This document shows, piece after piece, positions 33,527 to 43,257 of a stretch of DNA of 64,000 nt. Position numbers and translations under genes: made by a program. Below the pieces are notes generated by a model. The model saw only the letters and a program-made list of their open reading frames with translations, was not told the origin of the DNA and ran no database searches. Origin of the DNA: JALZDI01 sp965653225. GTDB lineage: Bacteria > Actinomycetota > Actinomycetes > Propionibacteriales > Nocardioidaceae. The stretch covers positions 1 through 64,000 of the forward strand of contig CBFGZI010000002.1 of the NCBI GenBank assembly GCA_965653225.1, written 5' to 3'. Every line of letters begins with the position of its first letter. The first letter of the stretch is position 1.

Positions 33527-36500
33527 GTGCCCGAGTCCCCCGAAGAGAATCCCCTGTCGGCATTCGGTGCCAACGAGTGGCTCGTGGACGAGATGTACGA
33601 GCGGTACCGGCAGGACCCCAGCTCCGTGGACAAGGAGTGGTGGGACTTCTTCAAGACCTTCGAGGCATCCGAGAAGGGCGGCTCCGGGGACGGGTCCGGC
33701 CGTCCGACCGGCGGTCAGGCCGGTGGCCAGGCCGATGGCGGGGCCCGCGCCTCCACCACGCCGCCCGACGTGACCAAGCCCGATGTCCGGCCCGAGCAGA
33801 TGAGGCCCTCGCCCGCCGGCGACACCCACCCGGTAGCCAAGGACCAGCGGCCGTCGGGCACCCCGCGGGCCAAGACCCCTGACGGCGCCACCAGCTCGGC
33901 GCGCAACCTGCCCGAGTCCCCCGCCTCGATGGGACAGACCGGCAGCACCAAGGGCGACACCCCGGTGACGGCGCCGCCGGTCCCCAAGGACCATCCCAAG
34001 GTGGAGCGGCCGGAGGTCTCGACGGAGGCGGAGCGCCGCCCGCTGCGCGGTGCCGCGGCCCGCACCGTGGCCAACATGGACGCCAGCCTCGCCGTGCCGA
34101 CGGCCACGAGCGTGCGCGGCGTCCCGGTCAAGCTGCTGTGGGACAACCGCATCGTCATCAACAACCACCTCGCCCGTGCCCGCGGCGGCAAGGTGTCGTT
34201 CACCCACATCATCGGCTTCGCGCTGGTCAAGGCGCTGCGGTCGATGCCGGAGATGAACACCGGGTTCGAGGTCGTCGACGGCAAGCCGACGCAGCTGATG
34301 CCCGAGCACGTCAACCTCGGCCTGGCCATCGACCTGCCCAAGCCCGACGGCACCCGGCAGCTGCTGGTCCCGTCGATCAAGGCCGCGGAGTCGATGGACT
34401 TCGCGGCGTTCTGGACCTCCTACGAGGAGCTGGTGCGCAAGGCGCGCGACGGCAAGCTGAAGCTGGAGGACTTCCAGGGCACGACAGTCACGCTCACCAA
34501 CCCCGGCACGATCGGCACCAACCACTCGGTGCCGAGGCTGATGCAGGGCCAGGGCGCGATCATCGGCGTGGGCGCCATGGACTACCCGCCCGAGTGGCAG
34601 GGCGCCGCCGAGGAGACGCTGACCCGTAACGCGGTCAGCAAGGTGATGACGCTCACGTCCACCTACGACCACCGCGTCATCCAGGGCGCCCAGTCGGGCG
34701 AGTTCCTGCGTCGGGTGCACATGCTGCTGCTGGGCGCAGACGGTTTCTACGACGAGATCTTCCACGCGCTGCGCATCCCGTACGAGCCGATCCGCTGGGC
34801 AGCCGACATCTCGGCCAGCCACGAGGACGAGGTCAGCAAGCAGGCGCGTGTGCAGGAGCTCATCCACGCGTTCCGGGTGCGCGGCCACATCATGGCCGAC
34901 ACCGACCCGCTCGAGTACCAGCAGCGCAGCCACCCCGACCTCGACATCGAGACCCACGGGCTGACGCTGTGGGACCTCGACCGCGAGTTCGCCACCGGCT
35001 CGTTCGGCTCGTCGCGCCGGATCATGAAGCTGCGCGACATCCTGGGCATCCTGCGCGACTCGTACGTGCGCACGGTCGGCATCGAGTACATGCACATCCA
35101 GGACCCCGAGCAGCGCCGGTGGATCCAGGAGCGGGTGGAGCAGCCGCACAAGAAGCCTCCTCGCGAGGAGCAGCTGCGGATCCTGCACAAGCTCAACCAG
35201 GCAGAGGCGTTCGAGACCTTCCTGCAGACCAAGTTCGTCGGCCAGAAGCGGTTCAGCCTGGAGGGTGGCGAGACCACCGTCCCGCTGCTGGACGAGATCT
35301 GCGAGGCCGCGGCCGAGAGCCAGCTCGACGAGGTCGTCGTCGGCATGGCCCACCGTGGACGGCTCAACGTGCTGGCCAACATCGTCGGCAAGAGCTACGC
35401 GCAGATCTTCCGTGAGTTCGAGGGCAACATCGACCCGCGCACGGTGCAGGGCTCCGGTGACGTGAAGTACCACCTCGGCGCGGAGGGCGAGTTCAGCGCC
35501 GCCACCGGCGACCGGATCAAGGTGTCGGTCGCGGCGAACCCGTCCCACCTCGAGGCGGTCGACCCGGTGCTGGAGGGCATCGTCCGCGCCAAGCAGGACA
35601 TCCTGAACCGAGGCGAGGAGTTCCCGGTGCTTCCCGTGCTGGTGCACGGCGACGCCGCGTTCGCCGGCCAGGGTGTGGTCGCCGAGACGCTGAACCTCTC
35701 GCAGCTGCGCGGCTACCGCACCGGCGGCACGGTGCACGTCGTGGTCAACAACCAGGTCGGCTTCACCACCTCGCCGACGGCCTCCCGGTCCTCGCTGTAC
35801 TGCACCGACGTCGCCCGCATGGTGCAGGCGCCGATCTTCCACATCAACGCCGACGACCCGGAGGCCTGCATCCGCACCGCGCGGCTGGCGTTCGAGTACC
35901 GCCAGGCGTTCAAGAAGGACGTCGTCATCGACCTGATCTGCTACCGCAGGCGGGGCCACAACGAGGGCGACGACCCGTCGTACACGCAGCCGCTGATGTA
36001 CGACCTGATCGAGCAGAAGCGGTCGGTGCGCAAGCTCTACACCGAGGCCCTGATCGGCCGCGGCGACATCACCGTCGAGGAGGCCGAGCAGGCGCTGCGC
36101 GACTACCAGCAGCAGCTCGAGCGGGTGTTCAAGGAGGTCCGCGAGGCCAAGAGCCAGCCGATGGACCCCTACGTCACCGTGCCTGCCTACCCCACCAAGC
36201 GGGGCGACGAGGACGTCGAGACCGCGGTGCAGTTCGAGGTCCTCAAGCGGGTCGCCGACGCCTACACGTCCGTGCCCGAGCACTTCACCGTGCACCCCAA
36301 GGTGCTGCCGCAGCTGCAGCGCCGGGCCTCGGCGATCACCGAGGGCCCGATCGACTGGGGTACCGCCGAGATCATCGCGTTCGGCTCGCTGCTGATGGCC
36401 GGCCGCCCGGTGCGGCTGTCCGGCCAGGACTCCCGCCGCGGCACGTTCGTCCAGCGGTTCGCGACCATCATCGACCGCAAGACGGCGCAGGAGTGGACGC

Positions 36501-37372
36501 CGCTGCAGCACCTTTCCGACGAGCAGGCACAGTTCTTCATCTACGACTCGCTGCTGTCCGAGTACGCCGCGATGGGCTTCGAGTACGGCTACTCCGTGGC
36601 CCGGCCGAACACGCTGGTGTGCTGGGAGGCGCAGTTCGGCGACTTCGCCAACGGCGCCCAGGTGGTCATCGACGAGTTCATCTCCGCCGGCGAGGCGAAG
36701 TGGAACCAGCGCTCGGGCGTCGTGCTGCTGCTCCCGCACGGCTACGAGGGCCAGGGCCCCGACCACTCCTCGGCCAGGATCGAGCGGTTCCTCACGCTGG
36801 CCGCGGGCGACGCGATGACCGTCGCGCAGCCGTCCAGCCCGGCCAGCTACTTCCACCTGCTGCGCCGGCACTCGCTGGGCGACGTGCACCGGCCGATGGT
36901 GGTCTTCACGCCCAAGTCGATGCTCAAGCGCAAGGATGCGGCGTCACGGCCCGAGGACTTCACCCAGGGCCACTTCCGTCCGGTGATCGGCGACGCGCAG
37001 GTCGACCCCGAGAAGGTCGAGCGCGTCGTGCTGTGCTCCGGGCGGATCACCTGGGACGTGCTGGCGGAGCGGAAGAAGCGCGAGGGCGACGCGCCCACGA
37101 CGGCGGTGCTGCGCGTCGAGCAGCTCTACCCGCGTCCGGTCCAGGAGCTGCTCACCGAGCTCAAGCGCTTCCCGCGGCTGCAGGAGGTGCGCTGGGTACA
37201 GGACGAGCCGGCGAACATGGGCCCGTGGCCGCACATGGCGCTGCACCTCACCTCCGAGCTGCCGGTGCCGTTCTACCGGGTCTCGCGCCCGGAGTCGGCG
37301 GCTCCGTCGGTGGGGTCGGCCGCCGTGCACGGCGAGGAGGCGAAGGCCCTGCTGCAGCAGGCATTCTCCTGA
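33527..37372 (+). CDS. kgd: Multifunctional 2-oxoglutarate decarboxylase/dehydrogenase (E1 with E2-like domain)
   Basis: 1281 residues. Residues 1-45 are the conserved helical N-terminus (FGANEWLVDEMYERYRQDP). About 46-165 is a Gly/Pro/Thr-rich linker. About 170-400 is an E2-type acyltransferase domain with TLTNPGTIGTNHSVPRL and YDHRVIQG but no lipoyl domain. From about 440 the ThDP-dependent E1 follows, with HGDAAFAGQGVVAETLNLS near 707 and VVNNQVGFTTSP. This architecture is the actinobacterial Kgd/OdhA. GTG 33527 begins the expected MPESPEENPL. It diverges from the lipoprotein-LCP operon. Confidence 0.96.
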   Translation: MPESPEENPLSAFGANEWLVDEMYERYRQDPSSVDKEWWDFFKTFEASEKGGSGDGSGRPTGGQAGGQADGGARASTTPPDVTKPDVRPEQMRPSPAGDTHPVAKDQRPSGTPRAKTPDGATSSARNLPESPASMGQTGSTKGDTPVTAPPVPKDHPKVERPEVSTEAERRPLRGAAARTVANMDASLAVPTATSVRGVPVKLLWDNRIVINNHLARARGGKVSFTHIIGFALVKALRSMPEMNTGFEVVDGKPTQLMPEHVNLGLAIDLPKPDGTRQLLVPSIKAAESMDFAAFWTSYEELVRKARDGKLKLEDFQGTTVTLTNPGTIGTNHSVPRLMQGQGAIIGVGAMDYPPEWQGAAEETLTRNAVSKVMTLTSTYDHRVIQGAQSGEFLRRVHMLLLGADGFYDEIFHALRIPYEPIRWAADISASHEDEVSKQARVQELIHAFRVRGHIMADTDPLEYQQRSHPDLDIETHGLTLWDLDREFATGSFGSSRRIMKLRDILGILRDSYVRTVGIEYMHIQDPEQRRWIQERVEQPHKKPPREEQLRILHKLNQAEAFETFLQTKFVGQKRFSLEGGETTVPLLDEICEAAAESQLDEVVVGMAHRGRLNVLANIVGKSYAQIFREFEGNIDPRTVQGSGDVKYHLGAEGEFSAATGDRIKVSVAANPSHLEAVDPVLEGIVRAKQDILNRGEEFPVLPVLVHGDAAFAGQGVVAETLNLSQLRGYRTGGTVHVVVNNQVGFTTSPTASRSSLYCTDVARMVQAPIFHINADDPEACIRTARLAFEYRQAFKKDVVIDLICYRRRGHNEGDDPSYTQPLMYDLIEQKRSVRKLYTEALIGRGDITVEEAEQALRDYQQQLERVFKEVREAKSQPMDPYVTVPAYPTKRGDEDVETAVQFEVLKRVADAYTSVPEHFTVHPKVLPQLQRRASAITEGPIDWGTAEIIAFGSLLMAGRPVRLSGQDSRRGTFVQRFATIIDRKTAQEWTPLQHLSDEQAQFFIYDSLLSEYAAMGFEYGYSVARPNTLVCWEAQFGDFANGAQVVIDEFISAGEAKWNQRSGVVLLLPHGYEGQGPDHSSARIERFLTLAAGDAMTVAQPSSPASYFHLLRRHSLGDVHRPMVVFTPKSMLKRKDAASRPEDFTQGHFRPVIGDAQVDPEKVERVVLCSGRITWDVLAERKKREGDAPTTAVLRVEQLYPRPVQELLTELKRFPRLQEVRWVQDEPANMGPWPHMALHLTSELPVPFYRVSRPESAAPSVGSAAVHGEEAKALLQQAFS

Positions 37373-37406
37373 CCGACATCACGCCGACGCGATACCGAGG
37401 ACGACC

Positions 37407-37595
37407 GTGTACTTCACCGACCGCGGGATCGAGGAGCTCGAGGCCCGCCGCGGCGACGAGCAGGTGAGCCTGTCGTGGGTCGCCGACCGGCTGCAGGAGT
37501 TCTGCGACCTCAACCCCGAGTTCGAGACCGCCGTGGAGCGGCTCGCGACCTGGCTGGCGCGCGACGACGCCGCCGACGACGACGAGGACGAGTAG
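37407..37595 (+). CDS. DUF6104 family small protein
   Basis: 62 residues: MYFTDRGIEELEARRG, then FCDLNPEFETAVERLATWLARDD and an acidic tail. I recognise this as the DUF6104 pattern; function unknown. GTG 37407 has GAGGA 6 nt upstream. It follows kgd by 34 bp and is probably on the same transcript, so a link to 2-oxoglutarate metabolism is possible but unproven. Confidence 0.8.
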   Translation: MYFTDRGIEELEARRGDEQVSLSWVADRLQEFCDLNPEFETAVERLATWLARDDAADDDEDE

Positions 37596-37607
37596 CGCCC
37601 ACTCGCG

Positions 37608-38576
37608 TCAGAGGGTGAAGACGACCTTGCCGAACAGGTTGCCCTCGGCCATCGCGGCGAACCCCTCGCGTGCCTCGCTCATCGGCAGGGTGCGGTCGAC
37701 CAGCGGCCGGGTGCCGCTGACGTCGAGGAACTCCGCGAGGTGCCTGAGCTCCGCGCGCGTGCCCATCGTGGACCCGTGCACCCGAAGCTGGAGGAAGAAG
37801 ATCCGGTTGAGCTCGGTCGAATCGGGGTTCGGTCCCGAGGTCGCTCCGCAGATGACCACGACCCCGCCGGGGCGCAGCGACTTCAGCGAGTGCGACCACG
37901 TGGCCGCGCCGACCGTCTCCATCACCGCGTCGACCCGCTGCGGCAGCCGGGCGCCGGGCTCGACCGCCTCGTGCGCTCCGAGGTCGAGAGCGCGCTTGCG
38001 CTTCTGCTCGTCACGGCTGGTGGCGAACACCCGAAGACCGGCGGCACGCGCCAGCGTGATCAGCGCGGTCGCGACACCGCCGCCCGCGCCCTGCACCAGC
38101 ACGCTGTCGCCGGGCCGCAGGTCACCCTGGGTGAACAGCATCCGGTAGGCCGTCAGCCATGCCGTCGGCAGGCAGGCGGCCTCCTCGAACGACAGACCGG
38201 CGGGCTTGGGCAGCACGTTGCTCCTGGGCACCGCGACCTGCTCTGCGAACGTGCCCTGGAAGCGCTCCGAGAGCAGCGACCGCTTGGGGTCGAGGGTCTC
38301 GTCGCCCACCCAGCTCGGGTCGCTGATCACGGCGTGCACGAGGACCTCGTTGCCCTCCTCGTCGTACCCGGCCGCGTCACAGCCGAGGATCATCGGGAGC
38401 TGGTCCTCCTTGATGCCGACCCCGCGCAGCGACCACACGTCGTGGTGGTTGAGGGACGCGGCCTTGACGTTGACCGTCGTCCAGCCCTCGGGGACCTCCG
38501 GCTCCGGGCGGTCACCCAGCGCGAGCCCCGACAGCGGGTCGTCCTTGCTGAAAGCTTCGGCGTATACGGCGAACAT
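37608..38576 (-). CDS. Zinc-independent MDR family NAD(P)-dependent oxidoreductase
   Basis: 322 residues, medium-chain dehydrogenase/reductase fold. The N-terminal GroES-like domain has SLNHHDVWSLRG and LGCDAAGYDEEG; the nucleotide-binding motif is VQGAGGGVATALI, then FATSRDEQKRKRALDLGA (Ser/Arg after the second strand suits NADPH). The structural zinc Cys cluster of alcohol dehydrogenases is absent. The substrate is unknown (quinone or enone reductase is likely). It converges on the DUF6104 gene with a 12-bp gap. Confidence 0.82.
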   Translation of the reverse strand: MFAVYAEAFSKDDPLSGLALGDRPEPEVPEGWTTVNVKAASLNHHDVWSLRGVGIKEDQLPMILGCDAAGYDEEGNEVLVHAVISDPSWVGDETLDPKRSLLSERFQGTFAEQVAVPRSNVLPKPAGLSFEEAACLPTAWLTAYRMLFTQGDLRPGDSVLVQGAGGGVATALITLARAAGLRVFATSRDEQKRKRALDLGAHEAVEPGARLPQRVDAVMETVGAATWSHSLKSLRPGGVVVICGATSGPNPDSTELNRIFFLQLRVHGSTMGTRAELRHLAEFLDVSGTRPLVDRTLPMSEAREGFAAMAEGNLFGKVVFTL

Positions 38577-38607
38577 CCCCCGACCCTAGCGAGGTCGCGG
38601 GGTGACG

Positions 38608-39807
38608 TCAGCGGCGGGCGACCCCGTCGCGACGGGCCGCCTCGGCGACCGCCTCCGCCACGGCGCCCGGAACGCGCGCGTCGAACGGCGACGGGATCAC
38701 GCAGGTCTCCTCCAGGTCGTCCGCGTCGGCGACCAGTGCCGCCAGGGCATCGGCAGCCGCCAGCTTCATGCCCTCGGTGATGTGGCGGGCACGCACGTCG
38801 AGAGCGCCGCGGAAGATGCCGGGGAAGGCCAGCACGTTGTTGATCTGGTTGGGGTAGTCGGACCGCCCGGTGGCCACCACGCGCGCGTGCCGGGTCGCGA
38901 TGTCGGGGTGCACCTCGGGGTTGGGGTTGGCCAGCGCGAACACCACCGCGTCGTCGGCCATCCGGGCCACGACCTCCTCCGGCACGGTGCCGCCGGACAC
39001 ACCCACGAAGACGTCGGCGCCGTCCAGCGCGTCGGCGAGCCGACCGCTGACACCGCTCACGTTCGTCTCGTGCGCGAGGCTGAGCTTGACCGGGTTCATG
39101 TCGGTGCGGTCGGGGTGCAGCACGCCGCGGCTGTCGACGACCTGCAGGTCACCGACGCCCGCCGCGAGCAGGATCCGCGCCACCGCGACTCCCGCCGCAC
39201 CGGCACCGGAGATCACCACCCGGGCCTGGCTGATGTCGCGGCCGGTGATGCGCAGCGCGTTGCGCATCGCGGCGAGCACCACCACGGCCGTGCCGTGCTG
39301 GTCGTCGTGGAAGACCGGGATGTCGAGCCGGTCCTTCAGCCGCCGCTCGATCTCGAAGCACCGCGGCGCGGAGATGTCCTCGAGGTTGATGCCACCGAAG
39401 CTGGGCGCGAGGTGCACGACGGTCTCGACCAGGGCGTCGACGTCGGTGGTGTCGAGGCAGATCGGCACCGCGTCGACGTTGGCGAAGTGCTTGAACAGCA
39501 GCGCCTTGCCCTCCATCACCGGCATCGCCGCGGTCGGGCCGATGTCGCCCAGCCCCAGCACCGCGGTGCCGTCGGTGACCACCGCGACCGTGTTGCCGAT
39601 CCAGGTCAGGTCCTGCGCGGTGGTGGGGTCGGCGGCGATCGCCTCGCACACGCGCGCCACGCCGGGTGTGTACGCCAGCGACAGGTCCTCCTGGGTCTCC
39701 AGGGGCACCGTGCCGGCGATCGCCATCTTCCCGCCGCGGTGTCGCGCGAACGCGGGATCCTCGTCGTTCCAGCGCTGGGATTCGGAGACAGCCATGTCAG
39801 CAACCAT
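38608..39807 (-). CDS. NAD(P)-dependent malic enzyme
   Basis: 399 residues; oxidative decarboxylation of malate to pyruvate. Conserved elements: LSLAYTPGVA (catalytic Tyr), MEGKALLFKHFA (catalytic Lys), NLEDISAPRCFEIE and IPVFHDDQHGTAVV (metal-binding), and the dinucleotide motif SGAGAAGVAVARILL. It is the short prokaryotic form without a phosphotransacetylase-like domain. ATG 39807 has GAGG about 9 nt upstream; an ATG at 39795 is possible but has no ribosome-binding site. Confidence 0.93.
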   Translation of the reverse strand: MVADMAVSESQRWNDEDPAFARHRGGKMAIAGTVPLETQEDLSLAYTPGVARVCEAIAADPTTAQDLTWIGNTVAVVTDGTAVLGLGDIGPTAAMPVMEGKALLFKHFANVDAVPICLDTTDVDALVETVVHLAPSFGGINLEDISAPRCFEIERRLKDRLDIPVFHDDQHGTAVVVLAAMRNALRITGRDISQARVVISGAGAAGVAVARILLAAGVGDLQVVDSRGVLHPDRTDMNPVKLSLAHETNVSGVSGRLADALDGADVFVGVSGGTVPEEVVARMADDAVVFALANPNPEVHPDIATRHARVVATGRSDYPNQINNVLAFPGIFRGALDVRARHITEGMKLAAADALAALVADADDLEETCVIPSPFDARVPGAVAEAVAEAARRDGVARR

Positions 39808-40006
39808 TTCAGGAGACCTCTGCTCGACGGTGAACGGAGGCCGACAGATGGGGTGCCGGGGTACGGCGCGCGTCGGCCAGGAGTGCGACTATGGGGGTCT
39901 CCCGGGTGACGATTCTGCCACACGGCAGGTGTGCCTCCGCCCGTCCCGTACCGACCTGATGACACACTGCCTGTCCCAGGAACCGATCACCTCAATGGGG
40001 GCCAGC

Positions 40007-40807
40007 ATGCGACGTCTCACTCTCCGCGCCCTCGGTGTCTCCGCGCTCGCCGTGCTGACCCTCTCCGGGTGCGCCACCGGCGGCGACAAGACCTCCACCG
40101 ATAGCGGCGCCAAGCTCGTCGAGCCCGGCAAGCTCACCGTCTGCACACACCTGCCGTACAAGCCGTTCCAGTTCAGCAGGGGCGGCAAGGTCGTCGGCTT
40201 CGACGTCGACCTGATGGACCTGGTCGCCAAGCGGCTCGGTGTCCAGCAGAAGATCTTCAACACGCCCTTCGAGGGCATCGAGTCCGGGCAGTCGCTCAAC
40301 ACCGGGCAGTGCGACGCCGCGGCTGCGGGCATGACCATCACCGAGGACCGGGCCAAGGTGATCGACTTCTCCAACCCGTACTTCAAGGCGACCCAGGCGC
40401 TGCTGGTGAAGAAGGGCTCGGGCATCAACAGCCTCGCGGACCTCAAGGGCAAGACGCTCGCAGTCCAGTCGGGCACCACGGGCCAGATCTACGCCGAGCA
40501 GAACGCCCCCGAGGACACCGAGCTCCGCACCTTCGAGGACCTGGGGCTGCTCACGACCGCGGTGAAGACGGGTCAGGTCGACGCCGGCATCAACGACAAC
40601 GGCGTGCTCTACGACTACGTGCAGACCAACCCCGACACCGAGGTCGCGACCGAGTTCAACACCGGTGAGGAGTACGGCATCGCCGTGCAGAAGGACCAGA
40701 ACGAGGCCCTGCTGAGGGTCATCAACCAGGTGATCGCGAAGGCCAAGTCCGACGGCACCTACGACAAGATCTACCGCAAGTGGTTCGGCAACCAGGCGCA
40801 GGGATGA
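40007..40807 (+). CDS. Polar amino-acid ABC transporter, substrate-binding lipoprotein
   Basis: 266 residues. Signal with lipobox LSGC (Cys near residue 20), then a periplasmic binding protein family 3 domain: VCTHLPYKPFQF, VVGFDVDLMDLVAKRL, CDAAAAGMTITEDRAKVIDFSNPYF, and SDGTYDKIYRKWFG at the end. Substrate is probably glutamate, glutamine or another polar amino acid. GGGGG at 6 nt supports ATG 40007. It starts a three-gene operon with one permease and one ATPase. Confidence 0.92.
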   Translation: MRRLTLRALGVSALAVLTLSGCATGGDKTSTDSGAKLVEPGKLTVCTHLPYKPFQFSRGGKVVGFDVDLMDLVAKRLGVQQKIFNTPFEGIESGQSLNTGQCDAAAAGMTITEDRAKVIDFSNPYFKATQALLVKKGSGINSLADLKGKTLAVQSGTTGQIYAEQNAPEDTELRTFEDLGLLTTAVKTGQVDAGINDNGVLYDYVQTNPDTEVATEFNTGEEYGIAVQKDQNEALLRVINQVIAKAKSDGTYDKIYRKWFGNQAQG

Positions 40808-40840
40808 CGGCCTGACGAACCCGAGCCTGGGAGCGACAAC

Positions 40841-41635
40841 ATGGCGATGAGCCCCCGCAAGCGGGCGCGGCTGTCGCGCGGAGTCCAGTACGCCGTCCTC
40901 GGCGTGGTCGTGGTCGTGGCGGTCGTCGCCGCGGACTGGGGCGCGATCGTCGACGCCTTCCTGAACCCGTCGGTGCTCGTGAAGCTCGTGCCCGAGCTGT
41001 TCACTGTGGCGCTGAAGAACACCGTCCTCTACACCGCGTCCGGGTTCGTCTTCGGCCTGGTGCTGGGGCTGCTGCTCGCCCTCATGCGCCTCTCCTCGGT
41101 AGGCCCGTACCGGTGGTTCGCGTCGGGGTTCATCGAGTTCTTCCGCGGTGTCCCCGCACTGGTGGTGTTCATCTTCTTCGCCTTCGGGATCCCCACGGCC
41201 TTTCCCGGCTACGCCGTTCCGTACGAGCCCTACGGCACGGTGACGCTCGCGCTCGGGCTGGTGGGCGGCGCCTACATGGCCGAGACCATCCGCGCCGGCA
41301 TCCAGGCAGTGCCGAAGGGCCAGATGGAGGCCGCCCGCTCCCTTGGCATGTCGCACACGCGTGCGATGGGCTACGTGGTCATCCCGCAGGCCTTCCGGAT
41401 CGTCCTCCCGCCGCTGACCAACGAGCTGATCCTGCTGACCAAGGACTCGTCCCTGGTCTACGTGGTCGGCCTGAGCCTGGCCGGCTACGAGCTCACCAGC
41501 TTCGGGCGTGACGCGCTGAACACCTACGTCAGCGTCACGCCGCTCGCGGCGATCGGCGTCGCCTACCTGCTGATCACCGTGCCGCTGTCGATCGTGGTGC
41601 GGCGGCTCGAGGCGAGGAGTGCGAGGGCACGATGA
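40841..41635 (+). CDS. Polar amino-acid ABC transporter permease
   Basis: 264 residues, about six membrane helices. The ATPase-contacting EAA loop is MEAARSLGMSHTRAMGYVVIPQAFRIVLPP. N-terminal segments FFRGVPALVVFIFF and KNTVLYTASGFVFGLVLG are typical of the HisMQ branch. Only one permease gene is present, so the channel is likely a homodimer. GGAG precedes the ATG, and its stop overlaps the ATPase start (ATGA). Confidence 0.92.
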   Translation: MAMSPRKRARLSRGVQYAVLGVVVVVAVVAADWGAIVDAFLNPSVLVKLVPELFTVALKNTVLYTASGFVFGLVLGLLLALMRLSSVGPYRWFASGFIEFFRGVPALVVFIFFAFGIPTAFPGYAVPYEPYGTVTLALGLVGGAYMAETIRAGIQAVPKGQMEAARSLGMSHTRAMGYVVIPQAFRIVLPPLTNELILLTKDSSLVYVVGLSLAGYELTSFGRDALNTYVSVTPLAAIGVAYLLITVPLSIVVRRLEARSARAR

Positions 41636-42384
41636 CCGTCGGCGAGAACCTCGGACACCCCGCGATCGACGTCCAGGACCTGCACAAGTACTTCGGCGAC
41701 AACGAGGTGCTCAAGGGCATCGACTTCCACGTCGACAACGGCCAGGTCGTGTGCGTCGTCGGCCCGTCCGGGTCGGGCAAGTCGACGCTGCTGCGCTGCG
41801 TGAACCGGCTCGAGGAGCCGACCTCGGGCAGGGTCGTCGTCGAGGGCGTCGACATCACCGACCCCGACGTCGACATCGACCAGGTCCGCAGCCGGATCGG
41901 CATGGTGTTCCAGCAGTTCAACCTGTTCCCGCACATGACCGTCATGCGCAACCTCACCATCGCCCAGCGGCGCGTCCGCAAACGCAGCGCCGACGAGGCC
42001 GTGTCAGTGGCCCGTCGCAACCTCGAGAAGGTCGGCCTGCTCGACAAGCAGGACGCCTACCCCGCCCACCTGTCCGGTGGACAGCAGCAGCGCGCCGCCA
42101 TCGCGAGGGCGCTGTCGATGGACCCCGACATGATGCTGTTCGACGAGCCCACCAGCGCGCTCGACCCCGAGCTCGTCGGCGACGTCCTCGCCGTGATGAA
42201 GCAGCTCGCCGGAGAGGGCATGACGATGATGGTCGTCACCCACGAGATGGGTTTCGCCCGCGAGGTTGGCGACAAGCTCGTCTTCATGGACGACGGCGTC
42301 ATCGTCGAGGAGGGCCACCCCCGCGACGTGCTCGCCAACCCCCAGCACTCGCGCACGCAGGGGTTCCTGTCCAAGGTGCTCTAG
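41632..42384 (+). CDS. Polar amino-acid ABC transporter ATPase
   Basis: 250 residues. Walker A GPSGSGKST, Q-loop VFQQFNLFPHMTVMRN, signature LSGGQQQRAAIARAL, Walker B MMLFDEPTSALDP and the switch His in VVTHEMGFA are all intact. The sequence is of the GlnQ/GluA class. The start overlaps the permease stop by 4 bp, so the two are coupled. Confidence 0.95.
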   Translation: MTVGENLGHPAIDVQDLHKYFGDNEVLKGIDFHVDNGQVVCVVGPSGSGKSTLLRCVNRLEEPTSGRVVVEGVDITDPDVDIDQVRSRIGMVFQQFNLFPHMTVMRNLTIAQRRVRKRSADEAVSVARRNLEKVGLLDKQDAYPAHLSGGQQQRAAIARALSMDPDMMLFDEPTSALDPELVGDVLAVMKQLAGEGMTMMVVTHEMGFAREVGDKLVFMDDGVIVEEGHPRDVLANPQHSRTQGFLSKVL

Positions 42385-42429
42385 TCTGCGCCAGGTCTGC
42401 CAGTCTCCGCCCTGGTTCCTTGGTCGGCG

Positions 42430-42732
42430 TCAGCCGGCGCGTCGTCGCCAGGGCCACACCCGGCAGACCACCACCGCCAGGACGTCGTCGTCGGGGATCG
42501 CACCGACCAGCCACGAGTCCACGCCCTCGTCCGGGTTGTCCCGCTCGACCCACCATCCGTCGCGTTCGCGCCGGGTCACGCGCTTGACCGCCACCGGCCG
42601 CTCCGGCAGCCGTACGACGGCCAGCGCGCCGACCCGCGGCCGGGACCCGTGCCGCACCAGCAACCGGTCTCCGTCACGCAGCGTGGGCTCCATCGAGCGG
42701 CCGCGCACGACCGCGAGACCCCAGCGCCGCAT
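42430..42732 (-). CDS. sodX: Ni-superoxide dismutase maturation peptidase (S26 type)
   Basis: 100 residues, a minimal S26 signal-peptidase fold with no membrane helix. Ser13 in GRSMEPTL and Lys50 in VAVKRVTRRE form the expected Ser/Lys dyad; ERDNPDEGVDSW is the third conserved box. In organisms with nickel SOD such a protease removes the leader so the N-terminal His can bind nickel. The gene diverges from sodN across 111 bp, which fixes the assignment. GGGAGG lies 8 nt upstream of ATG 42732. Confidence 0.92.
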   Translation of the reverse strand: MRRWGLAVVRGRSMEPTLRDGDRLLVRHGSRPRVGALAVVRLPERPVAVKRVTRRERDGWWVERDNPDEGVDSWLVGAIPDDDVLAVVVCRVWPWRRRAG

Positions 42733-42770
42733 CCGCGGGCCCTCCCGTCACTCGTGCCTGCAGCCCCGCA

Positions 42771-42796
42771 GCGTACTCACGTCCGAACGGGGGTAC
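42771..42796 (+). promoter_or_regulatory. Candidate SigB-type promoter of sodN
   Basis: GCGT (42771-42774), 16 nt, then GGGTAC (42791-42796) fits the GNNT-N14/16-GGGTAY consensus of actinobacterial SigB/SigF stress sigma factors. It lies 48 bp upstream of the sodN start. A SigB-like gene is encoded 0.9 kb downstream. Confidence 0.4.
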
Positions 42797-42843
42797 TGTC
42801 GCCAATGGTCAAGCTCATCAGGTCAACAAAGAAAGGAACCATG

Positions 42844-43248
42844 ATGCTGGCGCGACTGTTCGCACCCACCATCGAGGTTCGTGCCCACTGCGACCTTCCT
42901 TGCGGCGTCTACGACCCCGCGCAGGCCCGGATCGAGGCCGAGTCGATCAAGGCCATCATCGGCAAGGTCGCCGACAACAACGACCCCGACTTCCGCACCC
43001 GCGCGATCATCATCAAGGAGGAGCGGTCCGAGCTGGTGAAGCACCACCTCTGGGTGCTGTGGACCGACTACTTCAAGCCCCCGCACTTCGAGAAGTACCC
43101 GCAGCTGCACACGCTGGTCAACGAGGCCACCAAGCTGGCCGGCGCGACCGGCTCCAAGGGCAGCATGGACGAGGGCAAGGCCGACGAACTGCTGGCGAAG
43201 ATCGACGAGATCGCGGAGATCTTCTGGGAGACCAAGAAGGCATCCTGA
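42844..43248 (+). CDS. sodN: Nickel-containing superoxide dismutase
   Basis: 134 residues. After a 14-residue leader (MLARLFAPTIEVRA) the mature N-terminus is HCDLPCGVY: the His amine and side chain with Cys2 and Cys6 form the nickel hook. The rest is the four-helix bundle (KHHLWVLWTDYFKPPHFEKYP, IFWETKKAS). ATG 42844 gives the same 14-residue leader as Streptomyces and lies 6 nt after AAAGGA; the adjacent ATG at 42841 is too close. sodX for leader removal is divergent. A 12-bp-stem terminator follows. Confidence 0.97.
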   Translation: MLARLFAPTIEVRAHCDLPCGVYDPAQARIEAESIKAIIGKVADNNDPDFRTRAIIIKEERSELVKHHLWVLWTDYFKPPHFEKYPQLHTLVNEATKLAGATGSKGSMDEGKADELLAKIDEIAEIFWETKKAS

Positions 43249-43257
43249 CGAATCGGC

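Noticed and set aside
33470..36889. Open frame of 1139 codons antisense to kgd
   Set aside because: Kgd is well supported in the other strand; this frame has only low-complexity Arg/Leu/Val/His content.
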